22,471 nt of DNA from assembly GCA_035470525.1 (NCBI GenBank), contig DATIQT010000059.1, positions 1-22,471 of the forward strand, written 5' to 3'. The stretch comes from CALXSC01 sp035470525. Its GTDB lineage: Bacteria; Pseudomonadota; Alphaproteobacteria; Rickettsiales; UBA1997. The notes beneath the pieces are model-generated. The model was given only the letters and a program-made list of their open reading frames with translations, was not told the DNA's origin and did no database searches. The position numbers were made by a program, and so were the translations under genes. Shown piece after piece: positions 1 through 7,932 of this stretch; the stretch's first letter is position 1, and the number at the start of each line of letters is the position of its first letter.

Positions 1-47
1 ATTTCATATTATTTGTATCAATATTTTATTAATAATTTTAATAATTA

Positions 48-117
48 ATTATCAAATAACTTAAATTAAATTTTTAAACATAAAAAATTTAAAAATTTAA
101 TTAAGTTGTTTGATTAT
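48..117. repeat. Long A/T-rich palindrome (hairpin element)
   Basis: The left arm (about 48-77) is an almost exact inverted copy of the right arm (about 89-117), giving a stem near 29 bp around an 11-nt loop. I see two substitutions and one single-base gap between the arms. The outer end (103-117) matches the tip of the TA-flanked element at 13742-13927 in 14 of 15 bases, so this may be a short or decayed relative of that family. It could equally act as a bidirectional transcription terminator. The pairing is seen directly; the relationship is inference. Confidence 0.6.
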
Positions 118-121
118 TGAC

Positions 122-256
122 ACAGAATTTGGAACGGTCTCGTTTTAAAGGGTGATAATCGTGAGGGACAAAACACTCAAGCCGAGGTCTATAACTGCTT
201 GCAAGCAAATCGAACAGCTTGCGGTCAGTAAAATGAGACGAAGTTAAATTTTTGAA
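122..256. ncRNA. Candidate structured RNA or fold-back element, unidentified
   Basis: This block is visibly richer in G and C than its surroundings and has no open reading frame. Three pairings are visible: an outer helix of 10 bp (135-144 with 230-239, one G-U), which can be extended by weaker pairing of 125-130 with 246-251; and a terminal hairpin from ACTGCTTGCAAGC to GCTTGCGGTCAGT with 12 of 13 positions paired including two G-U. The roughly 45 nt between the outer helix and the terminal hairpin can form a short TGAG/CTCA helix. A TTGACA hexamer lies at 117-122, but I find no well-spaced -10. A 6S-like long rod is one possible reading. I do not see the signature sequences of SRP RNA, RNase P RNA or tmRNA. 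The strand is undetermined. Confidence 0.4.
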
Positions 257-275
257 CGACAAAGTGGTTATTATT

Positions 276-752
276 TTATTTTAATTTTCTTTTTAAAATA
301 TCAGCAGTTTTCATTGGAGATTCGTCTTTCTGTTTTTTAATTTTTTTAATTTCAGCAGGAGTTTTTTTCTCAGGCACTCCCATAATTCCTTCACCTTTTA
401 AGCATCTTTCTATATGGTATTTTATTGTTGGAACACTTGAATAAAAAATTGAATGTCTAACTAGAATTTGATAGTCATTTTTATTTTCAAATAAATTTTT
501 ATCAACCATTTTAAATGCTTCTTTTATTCTTCTTCTAAGTTTGTTTCTGATAACTGCTTTTTTGTGTATTTTTTTTGATACAACAAGACATAATCTTACA
601 AATTCATTTGCTCTGTATCTTGAATTAACACCTAGATTTTTTTCTGGGGTTGGTGCTGTGAATAGAATTATACAGCCAGAAGTACAAACACTTTTTGGGT
701 TGTTTCTTTCTTTTACTATTTGTTGTCTTGATTTTATTGGAAGTATTATCAC
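276..752 (-). CDS. rnpA: Ribonuclease P protein component
   Basis: This is the protein subunit of RNase P, which helps the catalytic RNA bind and cleave the 5' leader of precursor tRNAs. The diagnostic basic RNR-type helix is at residues about 69-80 (RNKLRRRIKEAF), preceded by the central strand LCLVVSKK. At 158 aa it is longer than the usual 110-130 aa because of a Lys-rich C-terminal tail from about residue 125. The start is a GTG that overlaps the TAG stop of the upstream protease gene (TAGTG), so translational coupling is likely. rpmH, the usual upstream neighbour, is absent; rnpA instead ends a run that contains htrA. Identity is secure; the exact start is slightly less so. Confidence 0.93.
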   Translation of the reverse strand: MIILPIKSRQQIVKERNNPKSVCTSGCIILFTAPTPEKNLGVNSRYRANEFVRLCLVVSKKIHKKAVIRNKLRRRIKEAFKMVDKNLFENKNDYQILVRHSIFYSSVPTIKYHIERCLKGEGIMGVPEKKTPAEIKKIKKQKDESPMKTADILKRKLK

Positions 753-2182
753 TATGAATTTGTATTTGATGACTTGTCTTCTTTAATTGGAACAAATATT
801 AAATTGCCTTTAGAATTTATCAAGAATATATATTTTGATTTATTCAATTTTGCTCTGTGTATATTGTCAAGAATTGTATCGCTATTATTAATTTTATCTT
901 GATTTATTGAAATTATTATATCACCTACTTTAACACCTTTTTTATTCGCAAAACCATCTTTTTTAATTTTTAAAACATACATTCCTTCATTTTCTTGTAT
1001 ATTAAATTTCTTTTTTGATTCTTTTGTAATAGGAATTAATAACATATCAAAGACTTCTATTGATTTTGATAAAATATTTTCATATTCTTCATCATATTTA
1101 TAGTTTTCTTTTGATTCATCAACTGGTACTTTTATATTTAATAATTGACCATTCCTAAATACTGTAAGTTCAATATTTGAACCAATTTCAGTTGAACTGA
1201 TTAAAATTGATAAATCTCTTACATTCTTAATTTTCTTATTATTACATGATGTAATAATATCTGACACTAATAAACCACTTTTATCTGCTGGGCTTGATTT
1301 TACTATTTTAGTAATTATAACGCCTTTTTTAAATTGACTATTTATTGTTTCAAAAACTTCTTTTTGAGCATTTTCCGTTGCAATTCCAATCCAACCCCTT
1401 CTAACATAGCCATATTTCTTTAATTCTTCTATTATTGGTATAAGGTCGGTGGTAGGTATAGCAAAACCAATACCTATATTTTCTCCTTCTGGTGAATATA
1501 TTGCACTTGTTAAACCAATAACTTTTCCTCTAGAATTAAACATTGGACCACCTGAATTTCCTTTGTTAATTGAAGCATCTGTTTGTATAAAATTATCAAA
1601 AGCTGATATTTTTAAATTTCTATTTAACCCAGATATTATTCCTGTTGATACAGAAATACCTAAATTATACGGATTTCCTACTACAAAAATTGAATCTCCA
1701 GTTTTTTGTGTGGTTGTTAAATCAAATTCAGCAAATATTAATTTAGTTTTTAGATTTATTTTTAATAATGCTATATCCATTACTTCATCAATACCTATAA
1801 CTTCAGCCGGAAAATCAGTATCAGAACCTTTTAATTTTATATTAATTTTTTCCGCTCCATCTATAACATGGTTGTTTGTAACTATAAAACCATCTTCACT
1901 AATTATAAAACCAGATCCTGTTGATTTTAAGCTTTCAGTATTATTTTCATAGTAATCATCATTATAATTTATACTTTTAATTACACTAATAGTTACAACT
2001 GTTGGCAAAATATGTTCAATAACATCTGATAGATTATCTTGAATATTAATATCATCTAAAATCTTTTCAATTTCATTATTATTTTCTAATACTTCTTTTT
2101 TTGTCACATCTTGAGCGTTTACTATTGAAAAAGTACTAAAAATAAAAAAATTAAAAATTAAAAAGATTTTAAATGTTTTCAT
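752..2182 (-). CDS. degP: Periplasmic Do/HtrA (DegP-like) serine protease
   Basis: This is a periplasmic quality-control protease and chaperone. A signal peptide (residues 1-23, ending VNAQ) is followed by a trypsin-like domain with the complete triad: His105 in TNNHVIDGA, Asp136 in DEVMDIALL and Ser210 in GNSGGP. Two PDZ domains follow, roughly residues 255-355 (with GVIITKIVKSSPADKSGL) and 375-470 (with GMYVLKIKKDGFANKKGVKVGD). The length of 476 aa is normal for a two-PDZ DegP/DegQ-type protein. It starts one base downstream of the stop of the Bax-inhibitor-like gene, and its own stop overlaps the GTG of rnpA, so co-transcription is likely. In Gram-negative bacteria this family handles misfolded envelope proteins. 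Confidence 0.95.
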   Translation of the reverse strand: MKTFKIFLIFNFFIFSTFSIVNAQDVTKKEVLENNNEIEKILDDINIQDNLSDVIEHILPTVVTISVIKSINYNDDYYENNTESLKSTGSGFIISEDGFIVTNNHVIDGAEKINIKLKGSDTDFPAEVIGIDEVMDIALLKINLKTKLIFAEFDLTTTQKTGDSIFVVGNPYNLGISVSTGIISGLNRNLKISAFDNFIQTDASINKGNSGGPMFNSRGKVIGLTSAIYSPEGENIGIGFAIPTTDLIPIIEELKKYGYVRRGWIGIATENAQKEVFETINSQFKKGVIITKIVKSSPADKSGLLVSDIITSCNNKKIKNVRDLSILISSTEIGSNIELTVFRNGQLLNIKVPVDESKENYKYDEEYENILSKSIEVFDMLLIPITKESKKKFNIQENEGMYVLKIKKDGFANKKGVKVGDIIISINQDKINNSDTILDNIHRAKLNKSKYIFLINSKGNLIFVPIKEDKSSNTNS

Positions 2183-2183
2183 A

Positions 2184-2891
2184 TTATCTTCTGCTATCCC
2201 CAGTGAATCTTAATAACATTAAAAATAGGTTAATAAAATCCATATACAAATTTAAAGCGCCTATTATTGCAACTTTTTGTTCTGCATCAGCATTTACACC
2301 AACATAATCATATGTTTGTTTTAACTTTTGAACATCATAAGCAGTTAATGCTGTGAAAATGACAACGCCCAAAATAGAAATCATAAATTCCATACCAGCA
2401 CTTTTCAAGAAAATATTAACAATAGAAGCTATAATTATACCAATTAAGCCCATCATCATAAATTGACCAACACCAGTTAAATCTTTCTTTGTTGTATAGC
2501 CGTACAAACTCATACCTGCAAATGTAGCGGAAGTAATGAAGAATGTTCTAACAATACTTGTTGTTGTGTATGCTAAAAATATTGAAGTTAATGATAAACC
2601 CATTATAGCAGAAAAAATCCACAAATTATTTCTAGCTTTTTCTGGAGACATTGTCCATATTTTTGCACTAAAATAGAATACATAAAATAATGGAGCTAAC
2701 ATTACAACTATTGAAAGAGGTGTTCCAAAAATTAACTTTAATAAAGCTGGAGTATTTGCTGTAATAAAAGATACTAATCCAGTTATTAAAAGAGCGAAAG
2801 ACATATATTTGTATATGTTATTCATGTACACTCTTAAACCATTGTCATAAGTAGTACTTTTTGTTCGTGTTAGATTTATAAAGTTTTTCAT
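2184..2891 (-). CDS. Bax inhibitor-1/YccA family inner-membrane protein
   Basis: This is a 235-aa polytopic protein with about seven hydrophobic segments. The C-terminal signature is typical of the BI-1/UPF0005 family: a TAYDVQKLK stretch in the penultimate region, then GALNLYMDFINLFLMLLRF. YccA in E. coli is a substrate and modulator of the FtsH membrane protease, and BI-1-like proteins have been described as pH-gated calcium leak channels; which role applies here is not visible. Its position directly before the HtrA protease fits a membrane or envelope quality-control theme. Family assignment is firm; function is inferred. Confidence 0.9.
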   Translation of the reverse strand: MKNFINLTRTKSTTYDNGLRVYMNNIYKYMSFALLITGLVSFITANTPALLKLIFGTPLSIVVMLAPLFYVFYFSAKIWTMSPEKARNNLWIFSAIMGLSLTSIFLAYTTTSIVRTFFITSATFAGMSLYGYTTKKDLTGVGQFMMMGLIGIIIASIVNIFLKSAGMEFMISILGVVIFTALTAYDVQKLKQTYDYVGVNADAEQKVAIIGALNLYMDFINLFLMLLRFTGDSRR

Positions 2892-2968
2892 TTTTAAAAA
2901 AATATTATTCTATTAAAAATGTATATTTTTTTTTATAAATTACAATAGCAAAAATAAAATATATAATT

Positions 2969-3295
2969 TTATTTTTTAATAATTTTTAACCCTTCTTTTT
3001 CTGCTTGACCTAATCCACCTTCTACTACTTTAACATTTGTAAAGCCTTTTTCGATAAATTTTTTCGCAACTTCAGTGGCTCTTTTACCGCTTCCGCATAA
3101 TATGTTTAGTGTTCTGCAACCAGTTAAATTATATTTCCTAATACAGTCATCAATATTTATTTTTGTGGAATCCTCGTGTAAAAATGGCATTGCTAGATAT
3201 TTTTCGGATACTTCACTTTCTGTTCTTACATCAAGTATAAGATCTCCTGCCTGTAATTTTTTTGGGTTTATTGTTTTGATTTCTGGTTCAGCCAT
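2969..3295 (-). CDS. Small rhodanese-domain protein
   Basis: This is a single rhodanese domain of 108 aa, the size of GlpE or PspE without a signal peptide, so cytoplasmic. It has the LDVRTESE motif near residues 21-28 and the active-site loop CGSGKRA with Cys67 as the presumed persulfide carrier, followed by the usual helix ATEVAKKFIEKGF and VVEGGLGQ. Such proteins move sulfane sulfur; the substrate cannot be told from sequence. It lies between murJ and the Bax-inhibitor-like gene on the same strand. Confidence 0.87.
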   Translation of the reverse strand: MAEPEIKTINPKKLQAGDLILDVRTESEVSEKYLAMPFLHEDSTKINIDDCIRKYNLTGCRTLNILCGSGKRATEVAKKFIEKGFTNVKVVEGGLGQAEKEGLKIIKK

Positions 3296-3378
3296 ATTTG
3301 TCCTTATATTTTTAATAAAACTAGTATGCTCCGCTGGAAATTTATATAAGATAATTTTAAAAATACAACTGAAAGTTT

Positions 3379-4914
3379 TTATTTTTTTAATAATTTTAAG
3401 AATACTTTTAAATTAAGTATACCTAATACATAAGACATTAAAAAAAATACTATTCCACTCAATCCAATACTTATTAATAAATTCAATATTAAGGATATTT
3501 CATATTTTTCTAAAAATATTTTAATACAAATTAATGTAATTCCCATTATAATTGAAACATATATTATTTTTAAAAGTTTTACTTGTAATAATTCAGAAAA
3601 ATTAAATATTTTTTCTTTTAAGAGTTTATAAAACAATATACTTGTAGCAAAAATTGAAGATGACATTGTCGCTATAGCTATACCATTAGCTCCAAATTTA
3701 AAAACCAATGATATTGCTATGCAGCTGTTAAGTATCAAACAGTAAAGTGCATTTTTCATAGGTGTTTTAGTATCTTTTTTAGCATAAAAAATTGTTTGGA
3801 ATATTTTTGACAAAATAAAAAATGGCAATGCAATCGCATAAAATTTAAGAATAGTCGAAACTTGTATTGTATTTTCATAAGAAAATTCTCCTCTTTGGAA
3901 TAATATTTCTATAATTGATTGCGATAAAATGAATAGTCCTGTAGCAGATGGTATTCCAAGAAAACAAGACAAAAATATAGCATCTTCTTGAATTTTTTGA
4001 GCCTCTTCTTTATTACCCTTTTTACTTAAAGTTTTAGCTAAAATTGGCAAAATACTAATTCCTATAGCTGTTCCAATTAATGATAATGGGAATTGTGAAA
4101 CTCTATCGCCATAATATAAAATAGAAACCGCACTGGGTACCAATGTTGCAATAATGGAATCAATTATTGAATTTATTTGGACTATTCCTGAAGCTAAAAA
4201 TGAATTACCAAATTTTGAGAAAAATTGTTTTGTAGTTTTTGATAATCTTGGATAAACTGGATATAAAAATGCTTTTTCTTTCAATGTAAATATTAAAATC
4301 CAGATTAATTGTAATATACCCGCTACAAATATAGAATAGGACATTGCTTTAATTAATACCAGATTACTATAATCTTTAAATATATAAATTCCAGCAATTA
4401 TTGAAAAATTTAATATAACAGGAGCAACAGAAACCGCAAAAAATTTATTAAAAGTATTCAAAATACCAGACATTAAAGAAACTAAGGATATAAAAATCAA
4501 ATAAGGGAATGTTATTCTTGTTAAAACTACTAAAAGATTAAACTTTAATTCATCATTTAAATATCCAGGAGCCAAAATATACATCAAATAAGGCATCAGT
4601 ATTTCAACAATCAATGTAAAAACTAGTAAAGAGTATAGTAAAATTGAATAAAGATTTCTTGCAAAAATCATCATTTTTTCTTTACCGTGAACTTGTACCC
4701 CACTTGCAAAAATCGGTGTAAAAGCTGAATTAAAAGCACCTTCAGCAAATATTTTTCTAAAAAAGTTTGGTATTCTGAAAGCTAAGAAAAATATATCAGA
4801 AAAAAATCCACTACCTAAATATTTAGCGATAAAAATATCCCTAATATAGCCCGCCACTCTGGACAACAGAGTTCCAAAAGACATTATAAATGCCGATTTA
4901 AAAAAACCTTTCAT
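3379..4914 (-). CDS. murJ: Lipid II flippase MurJ
   Basis: This inner-membrane MOP/MviN-family transporter flips lipid II to the periplasm for peptidoglycan assembly. The 511 aa contain about fourteen hydrophobic helices. The N-terminus carries the characteristic LLSRVAGYIRDIFIA and FRIPNFFRKIFAEGAFNSAFTPIF stretches that include conserved charged residues of the central cavity. The start at 4914 gives the normal N-terminal length. No Shine-Dalgarno is visible before it. Instead, bases 4915-4936 form an 8-bp A/T hairpin abutting the start codon. The gene implies a peptidoglycan wall, in line with the penicillin-binding protein at 9232. Confidence 0.95.
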   Translation of the reverse strand: MKGFFKSAFIMSFGTLLSRVAGYIRDIFIAKYLGSGFFSDIFFLAFRIPNFFRKIFAEGAFNSAFTPIFASGVQVHGKEKMMIFARNLYSILLYSLLVFTLIVEILMPYLMYILAPGYLNDELKFNLLVVLTRITFPYLIFISLVSLMSGILNTFNKFFAVSVAPVILNFSIIAGIYIFKDYSNLVLIKAMSYSIFVAGILQLIWILIFTLKEKAFLYPVYPRLSKTTKQFFSKFGNSFLASGIVQINSIIDSIIATLVPSAVSILYYGDRVSQFPLSLIGTAIGISILPILAKTLSKKGNKEEAQKIQEDAIFLSCFLGIPSATGLFILSQSIIEILFQRGEFSYENTIQVSTILKFYAIALPFFILSKIFQTIFYAKKDTKTPMKNALYCLILNSCIAISLVFKFGANGIAIATMSSSIFATSILFYKLLKEKIFNFSELLQVKLLKIIYVSIIMGITLICIKIFLEKYEISLILNLLISIGLSGIVFFLMSYVLGILNLKVFLKLLKK

Positions 4915-4936
4915 TTCAAAATTTAAGTATTTTGAA
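4915..4936 (-). promoter_or_regulatory. Hairpin directly before the murJ start codon
   Basis: TTCAAAAT and ATTTTGAA are perfect 8-bp arms around a 6-nt loop, ending at the base before the murJ ATG in the mRNA. It occupies the place of a ribosome binding site, and no purine-rich SD is present. It could modulate initiation or may be a chance A/T palindrome. Confidence 0.3.
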
Positions 4937-4971
4937 TTAGTTTAAAATAATTTTTTATTAAAACAAGAAAT

Positions 4972-5304
4972 TTATTTATTTTCTAAGTCTTTTCCTGTTT
5001 TTTGATCTATAGCTTTAAAGCTTAATTTAGGTTTTCTACTAAAATCGAAACCGATTAATTTAAAATAATAAGTTTCACCTTCTTTAAGTAAATCTTCAAC
5101 AGTTTCTACTCTATAATTTGCCAATTGGCTTATATGTACGAAACCATCTTTTTTAGGACTTTCAGGAAATTCTACAAAAGCTCCAGAACTTAAAATCTTT
5201 ATAACTTTGCCTTTGTAAATTTGTCCAACTTCAATATTCGGATTAAATTCTCCTCTATTTACCTTAAAATTTTTTTGATTAAAATTTTTCTTATTATCAA
5301 ACAT
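4972..5304 (-). CDS. Stand-alone S1 RNA-binding domain protein, PNPase-tail duplicate
   Basis: The protein is 110 aa: a basic, Asn-rich N-terminus (residues 1-25) and one S1 domain (about 26-105). From DGFVHISQLANYRVE to DQKTGKDLE it matches the C-terminus of the adjacent PNPase in about 41 of 56 positions by my count, including the terminal tail after the S1 fold. The simplest reading is that it arose by tandem duplication of the 3' end of pnp. It begins 57 bp after the pnp stop with a good AAGGAAG site before ATG, so it is probably co-transcribed. It could bind RNA on its own or associate with PNPase or the ribosome; the role is unknown. Confidence 0.85.
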   Translation of the reverse strand: MFDNKKNFNQKNFKVNRGEFNPNIEVGQIYKGKVIKILSSGAFVEFPESPKKDGFVHISQLANYRVETVEDLLKEGETYYFKLIGFDFSRKPKLSFKAIDQKTGKDLENK

Positions 5305-5330
5305 TATCTTCCTTTTTTATTAAATATAGC

Positions 5331-5352
5331 TAGGAAGCAAAATTGCCCCCTA
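5331..5352 (-). promoter_or_regulatory. Intercistronic hairpin between pnp and the S1 gene
   Basis: On the minus strand TAGGGGGCA and TGCTTCCTA pair as a 9-bp stem with two G-U pairs around a 4-nt loop, starting 8 bases after the pnp stop. No U-run follows, so it does not look like a standard intrinsic terminator. It may stabilise the pnp 3' end, mark a processing site, or lower downstream expression. Confidence 0.45.
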
Positions 5353-5360
5353 AACTCAAA

Positions 5361-7478
5361 TTATTTTTCTAAATCTTCACCCGTTTTTTGATCTACAGCT
5401 TTGTAACTCAATTTCGGTTTATTGTGTTTATCAAAACCGATAAGTTTAACTTTCACAACATCTCCTTCGTGGATAATATCTTCTACAAATTCGACTCTAT
5501 AATTTGCTAATTGGCTTATATGAACAAAACCATCAACTTTACCGGGTAAATCAACGAAAGCACCAAATTCAACTAATTTGACAACTTTTCCTTCATAGAT
5601 TTTTCCCATTTCTAATTCGCTTTTTCCACCGCCAACTATGTCTTCAATCAATTTTTTAGCCATTTCATTAGCTTCTGGTTTATTTGACATAATTACAACA
5701 GTACCATCATCAGAAATATCTATGGAAGTTCCAGTTTTTTCAATAATTTCTTTTATATTTTTTCCCTTAGGTCCAATAACTTCTTTAATCTTTTCAGTTT
5801 TAATTTTCATAGTTAAAGGTCTTGGTGCAGTTTCAGAAATATCTGGTCTTGACTCGCTTATAGCTTCAGCCATTTTTTCAAGAATGTGGAATCTACCTTC
5901 TTTAGCTTGATTTAATGCTACGGTCATAATTTTTTCATTAACACCTTTGCATTTAATATCCATTTGAAGAGCAGTTATACCATCTTTAGTTCCGGCAACT
6001 TTGAAATCCATATCACCTAAGTGATCTTCATCACCCATAATATCGCTTAAAACTGTAAAGTCATTTTCTTCTTTAATAAGACCCATTGCAATTCCTGATA
6101 CAGGAGCTTTCATAGGAACACCACTTGCCATCAAAGACAATGAAGTTCCACAAACTGTAGCCATTGAAGAAGACCCATTTGATTCTGTAACCTCAGAAAC
6201 CACTCTTATAGTATAAGGGAAATCTTTTTTGTTAACTATTCCATGAATTGCTTTCCAAGCTAATTTTCCATGTCCTATTTCTCTTCTACCCGGAGCTCTT
6301 AATGCACCAACTTCACCAACCGCATAAGGAGGGAAATTATAATGTAACAAAAAAGCCTCACTATCTTCAGCTTCTGACACACTATCCAACATTTGCGCAT
6401 CTTGTTCAGAACCTAATGTTGTGATAACTAAAGCCTGTGTTTCACCTCTTGTAAATAAAGCAGAACCATGAACTATTGGCAAAATATCAATTTCAGCTTT
6501 GATAGGTCTAACTTCATTAACCTTTCTACCATCAATTCTTTTGCCTTCGTTAAGAACCATTTTTCTAACAACATCTTTTTCAATTTCTTTTTGAATTTCA
6601 TCAACTTTATTAGATAAAACTTCATCTTCGCTTTCGCCAACGAATTTTTCTCTAATTTTTTCAGTAATTTCTTCAATTTTAGAAACTCTTTCTTGTTTTG
6701 TTGTAATTTTATAAGCTTCTTTAATATCAGATGTAGCGAAATCTTTAATATCTTTTTCTAATTGTGAAAAATCTTGTGCTTCTATTTTTAATTTTTCAAC
6801 TCTACATTCACTAATAAAAGATTTAATAAAATCAACAACTTTTCCCAATTCTTCATGTCCAAAAGCTAATGCTTTCAACATTTCATCTTCAGTCAATTCT
6901 TTCGCCTCTGATTCCACCATTAAAATAGAATCCTTAGTTCCAGCAACAGTTAAATCCAACTTGCCTTCTTCTTCAAATGGTCTTTTCTTATTAAGTAAGT
7001 ATTCACCATTCTTATAACTAACTCTTGCACCAGCAATAATATCTTCAAAAGGTGCAGGTGAAATACCTAAAGCCGCAGATGCACCAATCATAGCAATTAT
7101 ATCAACTGGACAAGTTTCATCATAAGCAATTAAAGTACAAAACACATTAGTTTCATATCTATAATTTGAAGGAAACAAAGGTCTAACTGGTCTATCAATT
7201 GTTCTCGCAATTAATGTTTCATTATCAGAAGGTTTTGTTTCTCTTTTTACAAATCCACCTGGGATTTTTCCAGCAGAGTAAAATTTTTCAATATAAGAAA
7301 CAGTTAAAGGTACGAAATCTATACCTGTTGTCTCTTTCTTTGCAATTGTTACATTGCACATTACAACTGTATTTTCATACCTTACAATAACTGAACTTGC
7401 TTGCCTTCCGATTTTTCCCGTCTCTAAACTTAATTTTTTACCACCCCACTCCATCTCTTTTCTTTTTATGTCAAACAT
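5361..7478 (-). CDS. pnp: Polyribonucleotide nucleotidyltransferase (PNPase)
   Basis: This is a phosphorolytic 3'-5' exoribonuclease of the degradosome and RNA turnover. The 705-aa protein shows the full family order: first RNase PH domain (about 10-145), helical linker (about 240-320), catalytic second RNase PH domain (about 325-545), KH domain with the GPKG loop (about 555-610) and S1 domain (about 620-695). The second core keeps APGRREIGHG, SNGSSSMA and the acidic GDEDHLGDMDFKVAGT metal and catalytic segment. It follows rpsO by 8 bp, the classic rpsO-pnp order. In E. coli, pnp controls its own mRNA from the rpsO-pnp leader; whether that happens here is unknown. Its C-terminus is copied in the next gene. 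Confidence 0.97.
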   Translation of the reverse strand: MFDIKRKEMEWGGKKLSLETGKIGRQASSVIVRYENTVVMCNVTIAKKETTGIDFVPLTVSYIEKFYSAGKIPGGFVKRETKPSDNETLIARTIDRPVRPLFPSNYRYETNVFCTLIAYDETCPVDIIAMIGASAALGISPAPFEDIIAGARVSYKNGEYLLNKKRPFEEEGKLDLTVAGTKDSILMVESEAKELTEDEMLKALAFGHEELGKVVDFIKSFISECRVEKLKIEAQDFSQLEKDIKDFATSDIKEAYKITTKQERVSKIEEITEKIREKFVGESEDEVLSNKVDEIQKEIEKDVVRKMVLNEGKRIDGRKVNEVRPIKAEIDILPIVHGSALFTRGETQALVITTLGSEQDAQMLDSVSEAEDSEAFLLHYNFPPYAVGEVGALRAPGRREIGHGKLAWKAIHGIVNKKDFPYTIRVVSEVTESNGSSSMATVCGTSLSLMASGVPMKAPVSGIAMGLIKEENDFTVLSDIMGDEDHLGDMDFKVAGTKDGITALQMDIKCKGVNEKIMTVALNQAKEGRFHILEKMAEAISESRPDISETAPRPLTMKIKTEKIKEVIGPKGKNIKEIIEKTGTSIDISDDGTVVIMSNKPEANEMAKKLIEDIVGGGKSELEMGKIYEGKVVKLVEFGAFVDLPGKVDGFVHISQLANYRVEFVEDIIHEGDVVKVKLIGFDKHNKPKLSYKAVDQKTGEDLEK

Positions 7479-7486
7479 CCAAATTC

Positions 7487-7762
7487 CTATTTATTATCTT
7501 TCAAGCCTAATCTTTCTATTAATTTTGCAAATCTTTCAACTGATTTTTTCTTTAAGTAAGCTAGCAATCTTTTTCTTCTTGCAACCAACATCAACAATCC
7601 TCTTCTTGAAGAGAAATCTTTTGCATGAGTTTTGCAATGTTCTGTAATACTTTTAATTCTTTCAGTTAATACTGCGGCTTGAACTTCAACAGAACCAGTA
7701 TCAGCTTCATTTGTTCCGAACTTTTTAATAAGTTCACTTTTTACATTTTTTTCTATAGTCAT
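7487..7762 (-). CDS. rpsO: 30S ribosomal protein S15
   Basis: S15 binds the 16S rRNA central domain early in 30S assembly and contributes to bridges with 50S. At 91 aa it is close to the usual 89. It has the family's ADTGSVEVQAA segment near residues 20-30, H-x-K-D-F-S-S-R-R-G-L around residues 46-56 and the LLAYLKKK helix. It heads the minus-strand run into pnp, and its upstream region (7763-7932) is shared with the divergent fba gene. No strong SD lies before its ATG. Confidence 0.97.
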   Translation of the reverse strand: MTIEKNVKSELIKKFGTNEADTGSVEVQAAVLTERIKSITEHCKTHAKDFSSRRGLLMLVARRKRLLAYLKKKSVERFAKLIERLGLKDNK

Positions 7763-7932
7763 TTTGAGTAAAAATTAATTAATAATAAAATAAATATTTG
7801 CCATCTCAAAACACAGCAAACAATAGAATATTATAATAAAATTATTAAAAGTAAAGAATAAAATATTTTTAATTAGTGTACATTTAAAAAATAGGATATA
7901 ATATATCCCTATGAATTTAAAAAAGGTACGAA
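7763..7932. promoter_or_regulatory. Divergent rpsO/fba intergenic region with fba promoter and palindrome
   Basis: For fba, a perfect TATAAT lies at 7897-7902 with a weak TTAGTG at 7873-7878 (18-bp spacing), and an AAAAGG Shine-Dalgarno sits before the ATG. The -10 is embedded in a palindrome, GGATATA-A-TATATCC (7894-7908), which could be an operator or just A/T symmetry. For rpsO, a minus-strand TATAAT-like element lies around 7831-7836 without a convincing -35. Confidence 0.45.

Noticed and set aside
122..256. tmRNA, SRP RNA or RNase P RNA in the structured block
   Set aside because: No ALAA-type tag or tRNA-like CCA domain, no GGAAG-type SRP loop and no conserved RNase P GAGGAAAGTCC core on either strand.
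1449..1952. A 167-residue plus-strand ORF opposite the HtrA gene
   Set aside because: It is antisense to a well-conserved protease domain and has no recognisable features; it is a shadow of that gene.
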